Assembly (NCBI GenBank): GCA_904502015.1
Contig: CAJGEA010000129.1
Coordinates: 1 to 5,855 of the forward strand
Source: an uncultured Clostridia bacterium
GTDB lineage: Bacteria; Bacillota; Clostridia; Oscillospirales; CAG-272
Length of the DNA: 5,855 nucleotides
Direction of reading: 5' to 3'
Under the pieces are notes generated by a model. That model was given only the letters and a program-made list of their open reading frames with translations, did not search any database and was not told the DNA's origin. Position 1 is the first letter of the stretch. The number at the start of each line of letters is the position of its first letter. Of the stretch, positions 1-4,994 are shown piece by piece. Made by a program: the position numbers and the translations under genes.

Positions 1-1024
1 CGGAGCAATGCTTACCCTCGGTCTTACCCGCAATCGTGCAGGTTGCCGCAACAGCGGCATCGGTCACCTCGGTGTGACCCTTGACGGGAATCGTCGTTTG
101 TGCGACAAGCACCTCACCGCACGCGGAGCAATGCTTACCCTCGGTCTTACCCGCAATCGTGCAGGTTGCCGCAACAGCGGCATCGGTCACTTCGGTGTGA
201 CCCTTGGCAGAAATTGTCTCGATAGACACCGTCTTCCCGCACGTAGCACAAATCGTGGTCATAGTTCCTGTAGCCGTGCAGGTGGCATCAACCGTGGTCG
301 TGGTGACGCTCTCGTGCGTACAGGTCTCGCTCAGAGACGGAATGACAACCATCTTAATCTTTTGATGGCACACGGTGCATTCGATGTGCATACTTCCCTC
401 GGTATCAAGGGTAGGCTCAAGGTCAACAATCCAATCACTCTCGGTATGATCCGCAGTGGGAATGGTTTCCTGTGCAACCAACACTTCGTAGCACTCGGAG
501 CAATGCTTACCCTCGGTCTTACCCGTAGCCGTGCAGGTTGCCGCAACAGCGGCATCGGTCACCTCGGTGTGACCCTTGGCGGGAATCGTCGTTTGTGCGA
601 CAAGCACCTCACCGCACTCGGAGCAATGCCTGCCCTCGGTCTTACCCGTAGCCGTGCAGGTTGCCGCAACAGCGGCATCGGTCACCTCGGTATGCGTATG
701 CACGGGTTCCGTGGTCGTTTCCTCCGGCTCGGCGGTGGTGTCCTCCGGTTCGGTAGTGTCCTCGGGCTCGGTAGTCGTCTCCCCAGGTTCGGTAGTGCTC
801 TCCTCCGGCTCGGTGGTGGTGTCCTCCGGCTCGGTGGTGGTGTCCTCCGGCTCGGGAGTGGTCACTTCGGGTTCAGTAACTGTGACGGGAGTCTCAACCA
901 CGGTTGCTGCGATCGTTTCGCCCGCAGTTTCCGTGGGCTTTTTATTGCCGCCCGCGCAACCAACGAGAAGCGCGCAGGCCAGCGCAAGAACCACCGCCAC
1001 GGATGTCCGGCGTGTTTTTTTCAT
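1..1024 (-). CDS. Secreted lipoprotein with Thr/Glu/Pro linker and tandem Cys/His repeats (3' end truncated by window)
   Basis: A frame opens with ATG at 1024 and runs without a stop to the left edge (341 codons visible). Residues 1-22 form a lipoprotein signal peptide: MKK plus RR, a hydrophobic core, then the lipobox LVGC with Cys23 as the likely lipidation site. Residues about 24-54 are Ala/Thr-rich. Residues 55-107 are a low-complexity linker of TTTEPED-like units. From residue 111 there are at least six repeats of about 41 residues, most carrying His, then ATCT..G, then HCSxCG. Visible Cys are 123/134/137, 164/175/178, 216/219, 235, 249/259/262, 288/299/302 and 329/340. Similar Cys/His repeats occur in surface proteins of gut Firmicutes, without an established function that I can name. 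The protein should be anchored outside the membrane with the repeats held away by the linker. Metal binding or disulfides are possible but unproven. It begins 25 nt after atpB with a good ribosome binding site, so it is probably cotranscribed or reached by read-through. Its C-terminus is not visible. Confidence 0.85.
   Translation of the reverse strand, partial: MKKTRRTSVAVVLALACALLVGCAGGNKKPTETAGETIAATVVETPVTVTEPEVTTPEPEDTTTEPEDTTTEPEESTTEPGETTTEPEDTTEPEDTTAEPEETTTEPVHTHTEVTDAAVAATCTATGKTEGRHCSECGEVLVAQTTIPAKGHTEVTDAAVAATCTATGKTEGKHCSECYEVLVAQETIPTADHTESDWIVDLEPTLDTEGSMHIECTVCHQKIKMVVIPSLSETCTHESVTTTTVDATCTATGTMTTICATCGKTVSIETISAKGHTEVTDAAVAATCTIAGKTEGKHCSACGEVLVAQTTIPVKGHTEVTDAAVAATCTIAGKTEGKHCS
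2..199 (-). repeat. Tandem 123-bp repeats, copies 5 and 6 (copy 6 truncated by window)
   Basis: Residues 276-316 are copy 5 and residues 317-341 are the start of copy 6. Both read ATCTIAGKTEGKHCS, with Ile-Ala where copies 1 and 2 have Ala-Thr. By hand comparison, plus-strand positions 2-124 differ from 497-619 at only 5 of 123 bases. More copies may follow beyond the left edge. Confidence 0.9.
200..448 (-). repeat. Diverged repeat copies 3 and 4
   Basis: Residues 193-236 (44 residues) begin HTESDWIVD and carry CTVC but lack the first ATCT cysteine. Residues 237-275 (39 residues) keep ATCTATG and a CATCG pair but differ elsewhere. They occupy the same register as the other repeats yet differ strongly in both protein and DNA, and they separate two almost identical repeat pairs. 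The HTESDWIVD...ECTVC form resembles another repeat type that I recall from gut Firmicutes surface proteins. Confidence 0.75.
449..694 (-). repeat. Tandem 123-bp repeats, copies 1 and 2 (Cys/His repeat)
   Basis: Two adjacent 41-codon units encode residues 111-151 and 152-192. Each reads HTEVTDAAVAATCT..GKTEG then K or R, HCSEC, and a VLVAQ.TIP tail. The 123-nt period is visible directly: the same GGAGCAATG-type plus-strand block recurs at 497 and 620. Copy 2 has Tyr in place of the Gly that follows the last Cys, and its tail reads TIPTAD instead of TIPAKG. Confidence 0.9.
704..862 (-). repeat. Low-complexity 18-21-bp repeats encoding the TTTEPED linker
   Basis: The minus strand encodes successive units such as TTTEPED, TTTEPEE and TTEPED (residues 55-107 of the lipoprotein). 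The cleanest DNA copies form a 21-bp period around 800-856, where the units are almost identical. Unit lengths are multiples of three, so gain or loss of units would change linker length without breaking the frame. The acidic, Thr- and Pro-rich composition is typical of extended spacers that hold a domain away from the cell wall. Confidence 0.8.
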
Positions 1025-1033
1025 TGCGGTATT

Positions 1034-1039
1034 CTCCTT
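1034..1039 (-). promoter_or_regulatory. Ribosome binding site of the lipoprotein gene
   Basis: AAGGAG on the minus strand, 9 nt before the ATG at 1024. It lies in the 25-nt gap after the atpB stop and supports the chosen start. The gap is too short for a separate promoter plus leader, so any independent promoter would have to lie inside atpB. Confidence 0.8.
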
Positions 1040-1049
1040 GTGGGATAGG

Positions 1050-2423
1050 TCATTTTTTAGGCCAATACTTCTCCACCAGCTCGGGCTTGATGCGCTTCAT
1101 TTCGGACTTGGGGAGAATGGACAGAAGCTCCCAGCCGAGGTCCAGCGTCTGCTCAATGGTGCGGTTCTCGTTGAAGCCCTGATTGATATACCGCTCCTCA
1201 AAGGCATCGGCAAACTTGGCGTAGAGGCGATCCATGGGGGTCAGCGCCGCCTCGCCCAGCACCACCATCAGCTCCTTGGCCTCCTTACCTCTCGCGTAGG
1301 AGGAGAAGAGCTGGTTCATGGTACCCGCGTGATCCTCGCGGGTCTTACCCGCACCGATACCCTTATCCTTGAGTCGGGACAGGGAGGGCAGCACGTCCAC
1401 GGGGGGCATATAGCCCTTACGGTACATCTCGCGGGAGAGAATGATCTGTCCCTCGGTGATGTAGCCCGTCAGGTCAGGGATGGGGTGAGTCTTATCGTCC
1501 TCGGGCATGGAGAGAATGGGGATCATGGTGATGGAGCCCTCAGAGCCCATCTTACGTCCCGCGCGCTCGTACATGGTAGCAAGGTCGGTGTAGAGGTAGC
1601 CGGGGTAGCCGCGGCGGCCGGGCACCTCCTTACGCGCGGCAGACACCTCGCGGAGAGCCTCGGCGTAGTTGGTGATGTCGGTCAGAATGACCAGCACGTG
1701 CATATCGCAGTCAAACGCGAGATACTCGGCGGCGGTCAGCGCCATACGGGGGGTAGAGATACGCTCGATCGCGGGGTCGGACGCCAGGTTAATGAACAGC
1801 ACGGTGCGGTCGATCGCGCCCGTCTTCTTGAAGTCCGAGATAAAGAAATCGGCCTCCTCATAGGTGATACCGATGGCGGCGAACACCACCGCAAACTTGG
1901 AATCCGAGCCGCGCACCTTCGCCTGGCGGGCGATCTGGGCGGCGAGATTGGCGTGAGGCAGGCCCGAGCCCGAGAAAATGGGCAGCTTCTGACCGCGCAC
2001 CAGCGTATTCAAGCCATCAATGGTTGACACGCCCGTCTGGATGAACTCCGAGGGGTAGAAGCGGGCGGCGGGGTTGATGGGGGTGCCGTTGATATCCAAC
2101 GATTTTTCGGGAATCAGGGGCGCACCGTCGTCGATGGGCTCGCCCATGCCGTTGAACACGCGGCCCAGCATATTCTCGGACACCGCCAGTTCTACGCCGT
2201 GGCCCGAAAAACGCACCTTGGACTCGGCAAGGTTGAGGCCCGCCGAGGATTCAAAGAGCTGCACCAGCACGTCGCGGCCGTTGACCTCCAGCACGCGGCA
2301 ACGGCGCACCTCGCCGCTCGGCAACTGGATCTCACCCAGCTCGTCGTACTTGACGCCCTCCACCTGCTTGACCAGCATCAGGGGGCCTGCGACTTCTTCG
2401 ATGGTTTTATATTCTCTGATCAT
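1050..2423 (-). CDS. atpB: V/A-type ATPase subunit B (regulatory, non-catalytic nucleotide-binding subunit)
   Basis: A complete 457-residue protein of normal family length. Three B subunits alternate with three A subunits in the A3B3 head at the cytoplasmic face of the membrane. It has an N-terminal beta-barrel (about 1-75), a nucleotide-binding fold (about 76-360) and a helical C-terminal domain. The site equivalent to the P-loop is the degenerate GSGLPHANLAAQIARQA (152-168), which lacks the GKT lysine and so marks subunit B rather than A. The ATP synthase signature PSLSRL is at 346-351, and Arg350 corresponds to the arginine that reaches into the neighbouring A site. ILTDITNYAEALRE (246-259) is also characteristic. 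It starts with ATG at 2423, 17 nt after the atpA stop, behind a strong ribosome binding site, and ends in TGA. Note that atpB in the V/A nomenclature is not F-type subunit a. Confidence 0.97.
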   Translation of the reverse strand: MIREYKTIEEVAGPLMLVKQVEGVKYDELGEIQLPSGEVRRCRVLEVNGRDVLVQLFESSAGLNLAESKVRFSGHGVELAVSENMLGRVFNGMGEPIDDGAPLIPEKSLDINGTPINPAARFYPSEFIQTGVSTIDGLNTLVRGQKLPIFSGSGLPHANLAAQIARQAKVRGSDSKFAVVFAAIGITYEEADFFISDFKKTGAIDRTVLFINLASDPAIERISTPRMALTAAEYLAFDCDMHVLVILTDITNYAEALREVSAARKEVPGRRGYPGYLYTDLATMYERAGRKMGSEGSITMIPILSMPEDDKTHPIPDLTGYITEGQIILSREMYRKGYMPPVDVLPSLSRLKDKGIGAGKTREDHAGTMNQLFSSYARGKEAKELMVVLGEAALTPMDRLYAKFADAFEERYINQGFNENRTIEQTLDLGWELLSILPKSEMKRIKPELVEKYWPKK

Positions 2424-2429
2424 GTTTTG

Positions 2430-2437
2430 CTCCTTCC
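2430..2437 (-). promoter_or_regulatory. Ribosome binding site of atpB
   Basis: GGAAGGAG on the minus strand, 6 nt before the ATG at 2423. It is close to the ideal anti-16S complement and is the strongest such site in the window, consistent with high translation of a three-copy subunit. Confidence 0.85.
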
Positions 2438-2440
2438 CTC

Positions 2441-4237
2441 TTACACCTTGGATGCCGAGGCAAGCTCGTCCAACTCACGGGTCATCTGATCCATGATCGA
2501 CGCGGCCTCTGCCTTGTACTTGGCATAGGGCACGGCCTTGAAGCGGCCGATGCGCTCACGCACGGGCAGCTCGGACAGCGTCTCAATATCCGCGCCGTCG
2601 GCAATGGCGCGGCGTGCCTTGTCCTCAAACGCGAACACCAGCTCCATCATGGCAAACTGCTTGTCCAGCGCGGTGTAGCTGTCCTCGTCCTCAAAGGCGT
2701 TCTGCTGCAGGAAGTCCTCACGCACCGAGCGCGCAGACTCCAGCGTCAGGCGATCCTCGGCGGACAGCGCATCCACGCCGACCAGCTTGACGATCTCGTT
2801 GAGGTTCTCCTCGATCTGCAAGGTCTTGAGGCAACGCCCCGTGTACTCCATCCAGCGGCGGGACACGTGCTCACCGAACCAGGGCTCGAGGCGGTCACGG
2901 TAGAGGGAGTAGGAATTGAGCCAGTTGATGGCGGGGAAATGACGGCGGTAAGCAAGCGAGGAATCCAGTCCCCAGAACACCTTAACGATACGCAGAGTCG
3001 CCTGGGTTACAGGCTCGGAAATATCACCGCCCTGCGGCGACACCGCGCCAATGGCGGACAGCGCACCCTCGCGCCCGTCCGAGCCGAGGCAGACCACCTT
3101 ACCCGCGCGCTCGTAGAACTGTGCGAGGCGGGAGGTCAGGTAGGCGGGATAGCCCTCCTCACCCGGCATTTCCTCAAGGCGGCCCGACATCTCACGCAGA
3201 GCCTCGGCCCAGCGGGAGGTGGAGTCGGCAATAACGGCCACCGAGTAGCCCATGTCGCGGTAGTACTCGGCGATGGTGATACCCGTATAGATGGACGCCT
3301 CACGCGCCGCAACGGGCATATCCGAGGTATTGGCGATCAGCACGGTACGCTCCATGAGGGACTTGCCCGTGCGGGGGTCGGTCAACTCGGGGAATTCGCG
3401 CAGAACGTCGGTCATCTCGTTGCCGCGCTCGCCGCAACCGATGTAGACCACGAGATCCACGTCACTCCACTTGGCGAGCTGGTGCTGAACCACCGTCTTA
3501 CCCGAGCCAAAGGGGCCGGGCACGCACGCCGTACCGCCCTTGGCGATGGGGAACAGAGCGTCAATGACGCGCTGACCCGTAATCATGGGCTCAGCGGGAG
3601 GCATCTTATTCTTATATGGACGGGACACGCGGACGGGCCACTTCTGCATGAGGGTGATGTCCTCCACCGTGCCGTCGTCCAGCTTGATTTTACCGATGCG
3701 GTCGGTCACGGTGAACTCGCCCGAACTGAGCTCCACGATCACGCCGCTCTTTTTGGGCGGACACATGACCTTGTGGGAGATCACGGCGGTCTCCTGCACT
3801 GTGCCGTAGACGTCACCGCCCGTCACGCGGTCGCCCTTGGACAGATTGGCGGTGAACTTCCATTTCTTATCGCGGTCGAGCGCCGCCTCGTCGATACCCT
3901 TGCGGATATTCGAGCCGTACTTTTTGCACATGGTCTCCAGCGGACGCTGGATACCGTCGTAGATCGAGGTGATCAGACCCGGGCCCAGCTCTACCGACAG
4001 CGGCGCACCCGTGGACACGACCTTGTCGCCGCGGCCGAGGCCTGCGGTCTCCTCGTACACCTCGATGGAGGCGCGGTCGCCGTGCATCTCGATGATCTCA
4101 CCAATCAGGCGAGCCTCACCCACGCGCACCACGTCGAACATATTGGCGTTCCGCATACCCTCGGCGATAACCAGAGGACCGGACACCTTCAGAATCTTTC
4201 CTTCAACAACCATTGTCATGACCATTGCCCCGGACAT
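2441..4237 (-). CDS. atpA: V/A-type ATPase catalytic subunit A
   Basis: Subunit A binds and hydrolyses (or makes) ATP in the A3B3 head. From the chosen start it has 598 residues, close to the usual length of about 585-600. Domains are an N-terminal beta-barrel (about 9-80), the bulge or non-homologous region special to A subunits (about 110-190), the nucleotide-binding domain (about 195-440) and a helical C-terminus. Walker A is GPFGSGKT (241-248, Lys247 and Thr248). The catalytic glutamate is Glu270 in GCGERGNEM. Walker B is VAVIADSTSRWAEA, with its Asp at 338. The signature PAINWLNSYS is at 435-444. No key residue is missing. The frame stays open back to 4312, but the ATG at 4237 is preferred because AAGAAAGGA lies 8 nt before it. 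In-frame ATGs at 4225, 4219 and 4213 are alternatives. Unlike its neighbours the gene is preceded by a 436-nt non-coding stretch. It ends in TAA, 17 nt before atpB. Confidence 0.97.
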   Translation of the reverse strand: MSGAMVMTMVVEGKILKVSGPLVIAEGMRNANMFDVVRVGEARLIGEIIEMHGDRASIEVYEETAGLGRGDKVVSTGAPLSVELGPGLITSIYDGIQRPLETMCKKYGSNIRKGIDEAALDRDKKWKFTANLSKGDRVTGGDVYGTVQETAVISHKVMCPPKKSGVIVELSSGEFTVTDRIGKIKLDDGTVEDITLMQKWPVRVSRPYKNKMPPAEPMITGQRVIDALFPIAKGGTACVPGPFGSGKTVVQHQLAKWSDVDLVVYIGCGERGNEMTDVLREFPELTDPRTGKSLMERTVLIANTSDMPVAAREASIYTGITIAEYYRDMGYSVAVIADSTSRWAEALREMSGRLEEMPGEEGYPAYLTSRLAQFYERAGKVVCLGSDGREGALSAIGAVSPQGGDISEPVTQATLRIVKVFWGLDSSLAYRRHFPAINWLNSYSLYRDRLEPWFGEHVSRRWMEYTGRCLKTLQIEENLNEIVKLVGVDALSAEDRLTLESARSVREDFLQQNAFEDEDSYTALDKQFAMMELVFAFEDKARRAIADGADIETLSELPVRERIGRFKAVPYAKYKAEAASIMDQMTRELDELASASKV

Positions 4238-4245
4238 ACGGGGCA

Positions 4246-4254
4246 TCCTTTCTT
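4246..4254 (-). promoter_or_regulatory. Ribosome binding site deciding the atpA start
   Basis: AAGAAAGGA on the minus strand with 8 nt to the ATG at 4237. An in-frame ATG at 4246 overlaps the site itself, and the ones at 4225, 4219 and 4213 are too far downstream with no comparable purine run at the right spacing. Confidence 0.7.
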
Positions 4255-4319
4255 CGATGAAACAACAGATGGGATTACATATTTTTAATATTAGCCAAAA
4301 CACCGCCATCATTTTCTAT

Positions 4320-4351
4320 GTACTTTTCTCCCACCAGCGGGAGAAAAGTAC
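4320..4351. repeat. Perfect 13-bp inverted repeat with 6-nt loop
   Basis: GTACTTTTCTCCC (4320-4332) and GGGAGAAAAGTAC (4339-4351) are exact reverse complements around the loop ACCAGC. On the transcribed strand no U-run follows (ATAGAAAATG comes next), so it is a poor terminator. It lies about 80 nt before the atpA start codon. The GTACTTTTCTCCC arm followed by CAAAAGAGGCGCC resembles dispersed intergenic hairpins that I recall from gut Clostridia. That resemblance is from memory and unverified. Confidence 0.9.
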
Positions 4352-4365
4352 CAAAAGAGGCGCCG

Positions 4366-4395
4366 TTCAAGGTGAAACCTACGGTTTCCCTTGAA
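4366..4395. repeat. 13-bp inverted repeat with one bulged base
   Basis: TTCAAGG (4366-4372) pairs with CCTTGAA (4389-4395), and GAAACC (4374-4379) with GGTTTC (4383-4388). T4373 is bulged and TAC (4380-4382) forms the loop. It follows the first hairpin by 14 nt. No U-run follows on the minus strand. Confidence 0.85.
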
Positions 4396-4412
4396 AATCC
4401 CTTCCCTTCATG

Positions 4413-4452
4413 GTGGGCGCACGCGGCATAGCCGCGTTTGATCGCGCCCCAC
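4413..4452. repeat. GC-rich bipartite hairpin with internal bulge
   Basis: The inner stem ACGCGGC (4421-4427) pairs with GCCGCGT (4431-4437) around the loop ATA. The outer stem GTGGGCGC (4413-4420) pairs with GCGCCC (4444-4449) and AC (4451-4452), with C4450 bulged. Six unpaired bases (4438-4443) lie on one side between the two stems. The preserved two-level pairing suggests a real folded structure rather than a chance GC-rich match. Confidence 0.8.
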
Positions 4453-4472
4453 ACATACCTATTTCCGTAGTG

Positions 4473-4503
4473 CCGAGTTATCGACAGCTGTCGATCAACT
4501 CGG
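4473..4503. repeat. 15-bp inverted repeat containing a 16-bp perfect palindrome
   Basis: ATCGACAGCTGTCGAT (4480-4495) is a perfect palindrome. It is extended outward by CCGAGTT (4473-4479) pairing with AACTCGG (4497-4503), with C4496 bulged. As RNA it would be a long hairpin with a small AGCT loop. As DNA the symmetry could also suit a dimeric protein, but hairpins on the same side favour an RNA-level or repeat-element reading. Confidence 0.85.
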
Positions 4504-4606
4504 TCACGCAGAGATGGCGTGCAACAGGAAGGGGTTCTACAGAGGGGCAGAAAAATTTAATTTGCCTTTTTGAGGAAGGTTGATTGTATTCTTTATTAAA
4601 GTTTTT

Positions 4607-4673
4607 AGGGATCCAAACCCCTTTTTTCAAAAAGGGGTTTGGCAGGGTGCGGGGCAGAGCCCCGCAAATCCCT
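4607..4673. repeat. 67-bp three-way-junction repeat element abutting the atpF stop
   Basis: Three nested pairings are seen. The outer stem is AGGGAT (4607-4612) with ATCCCT (4668-4673). Hairpin one is CCAAACCCCTTTTT (4613-4626) with AAAAAGGGGTTTGG (4629-4642). Hairpin two is GCGGGGC (4649-4655) with GCCCCGC (4659-4665) around AGA. Together they would fold into a closed three-way junction beginning at the base after the atpF stop. The GCGGGGC-TCT-GCCCCGC core followed by an AAACCCC/GGGGTTT hairpin resembles a dispersed intergenic repeat that I recall from Clostridia genomes (unverified). No U-run follows on either strand, so it is not a canonical terminator, though it could block 3' exonucleases. 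Confidence 0.8.
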
Positions 4674-4994
4674 TCACTCCTTAAACAGGATATCTGCGCC
4701 GACGGCGCGTTCCACGGCGCTCTTGATGGCGGCCATGCCGTAGCCCGACGAGCCTGCGCGGCCGGGGATGGTGATCACGGCGGGCAGGGGGGAATCCTTA
4801 TAGCGCGCCATGTCCTCCTCGAGGTCTCTCGCGTAGTTTTCAACGATGAAAATGATGGCGTAGCTGCCGTCCTTGGCGAGCCTGTGCAGGATCTCGCGGG
4901 CGGCATTTGAGTCGGCGGCTTCGTGGACGGCAAAGCCGATGGCCATGAAGCCCAAAACGCTGTCACGCTCACCGATAATTCCAATCTTATACAT
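4674..4994 (-). CDS. atpF: V/A-type ATPase subunit F (central rotor stalk)
   Basis: A complete 106-residue cytoplasmic protein of normal length for V/A-type subunit F. It sits with subunit D on the central stalk that turns inside the A3B3 head. Family hallmarks are the N-terminal strand and turn MYKIGIIGERDSVLGFMAIG (1-20), the central IIFIVENYA segment (47-55) and a C-terminal stretch PGRAGSSGYGMAAIKSAVERAVGADIL with the expected Gly-rich turn before an amphipathic helix. Its ATG at 4992-4994 overlaps the end of atpC by 8 nt, so translation is probably coupled. GAGGG (5001-5005) lies 6 nt before the start, inside atpC. It ends in TGA at 4674-4676, directly against the structured repeat element. 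atpF here is V/A nomenclature, not F-type subunit b. Confidence 0.95.
   Translation of the reverse strand: MYKIGIIGERDSVLGFMAIGFAVHEAADSNAAREILHRLAKDGSYAIIFIVENYARDLEEDMARYKDSPLPAVITIPGRAGSSGYGMAAIKSAVERAVGADILFKE

Larger units (their letters stand above)
4238..4673 (-). other. 436-nt non-coding spacer between atpF and atpA, rich in hairpins
   Basis: This gap interrupts a compact operon whose other junctions are an 8-nt overlap, 17 nt and 25 nt. I see no credible gene in it on either strand. From the atpF side it holds a possible three-way-junction element (4607-4673), an AT-rich stretch (4551-4606), a weak 5-bp hairpin (4505-4521), four strong inverted repeats between 4320 and 4503, an AT-rich leader (about 4260-4319) and the atpA ribosome binding site. 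None of the strong hairpins is followed by a clean U-run on the minus strand, so canonical intrinsic termination is not supported. A promoter for atpA could lie here, but I found no convincing -35/-10 pair. Confidence 0.85.

Noticed and set aside
8..1048. A 346-codon plus-strand frame with internal repeats
   Set aside because: Its repeats are the complement of the lipoprotein repeats. The minus strand has the signal peptide, lipobox and ribosome binding site, so the coding strand is clear.
576..2027. A 483-codon plus-strand open frame across the lipoprotein and atpB
   Set aside because: It lies antisense to two well-supported genes, its product is a low-complexity mirror of the repeats followed by an unrecognisable His/Gly/Leu-rich sequence, and such frames are common opposite GC-rich genes.
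2867..4288. A 473-codon plus-strand open frame opposite atpA
   Set aside because: It is wholly antisense to a conserved gene with intact catalytic motifs. The product is His/Gly/Arg-rich with no recognisable domain, and there is no good ribosome binding site evidence.
4288..4293. TAATAT on the minus strand as a -10 box for atpA
   Set aside because: The region is AT-rich, so such matches are expected, and no -35-like hexamer stands at 16-18 nt. A TACAAT near 4582-4588 likewise lacks a -35 partner. A promoter in the spacer is possible but not shown.
4320..4351. The 13-bp hairpin as an intrinsic terminator
   Set aside because: No U-run follows on either strand and it sits just upstream of atpA, where termination would abolish expression of the enzyme.
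4546..4571. GGCAGA/TTTGCC stem followed by TTTTT on the plus strand, terminator-like
   Set aside because: The stem is only 6 pairs with one wobble and a 9-nt loop, and there is no plus-strand gene ending nearby for it to serve.
4613..4642. The CCAAACCCC...GGGGTTTGG hairpin as an intrinsic terminator after atpF
   Set aside because: On the minus strand it is followed by ATCCCTAAAAAC, not a U-run, and on the plus strand by CAGGGTGC. The U-rich part is inside the stem.
4238..4673. CRISPR array, tRNA or known riboswitch in the spacer
   Set aside because: The repeats are different inverted repeats, not regularly spaced direct repeats. I saw no tRNA cloverleaf with conserved loop sequences and no aptamer that I recognise.
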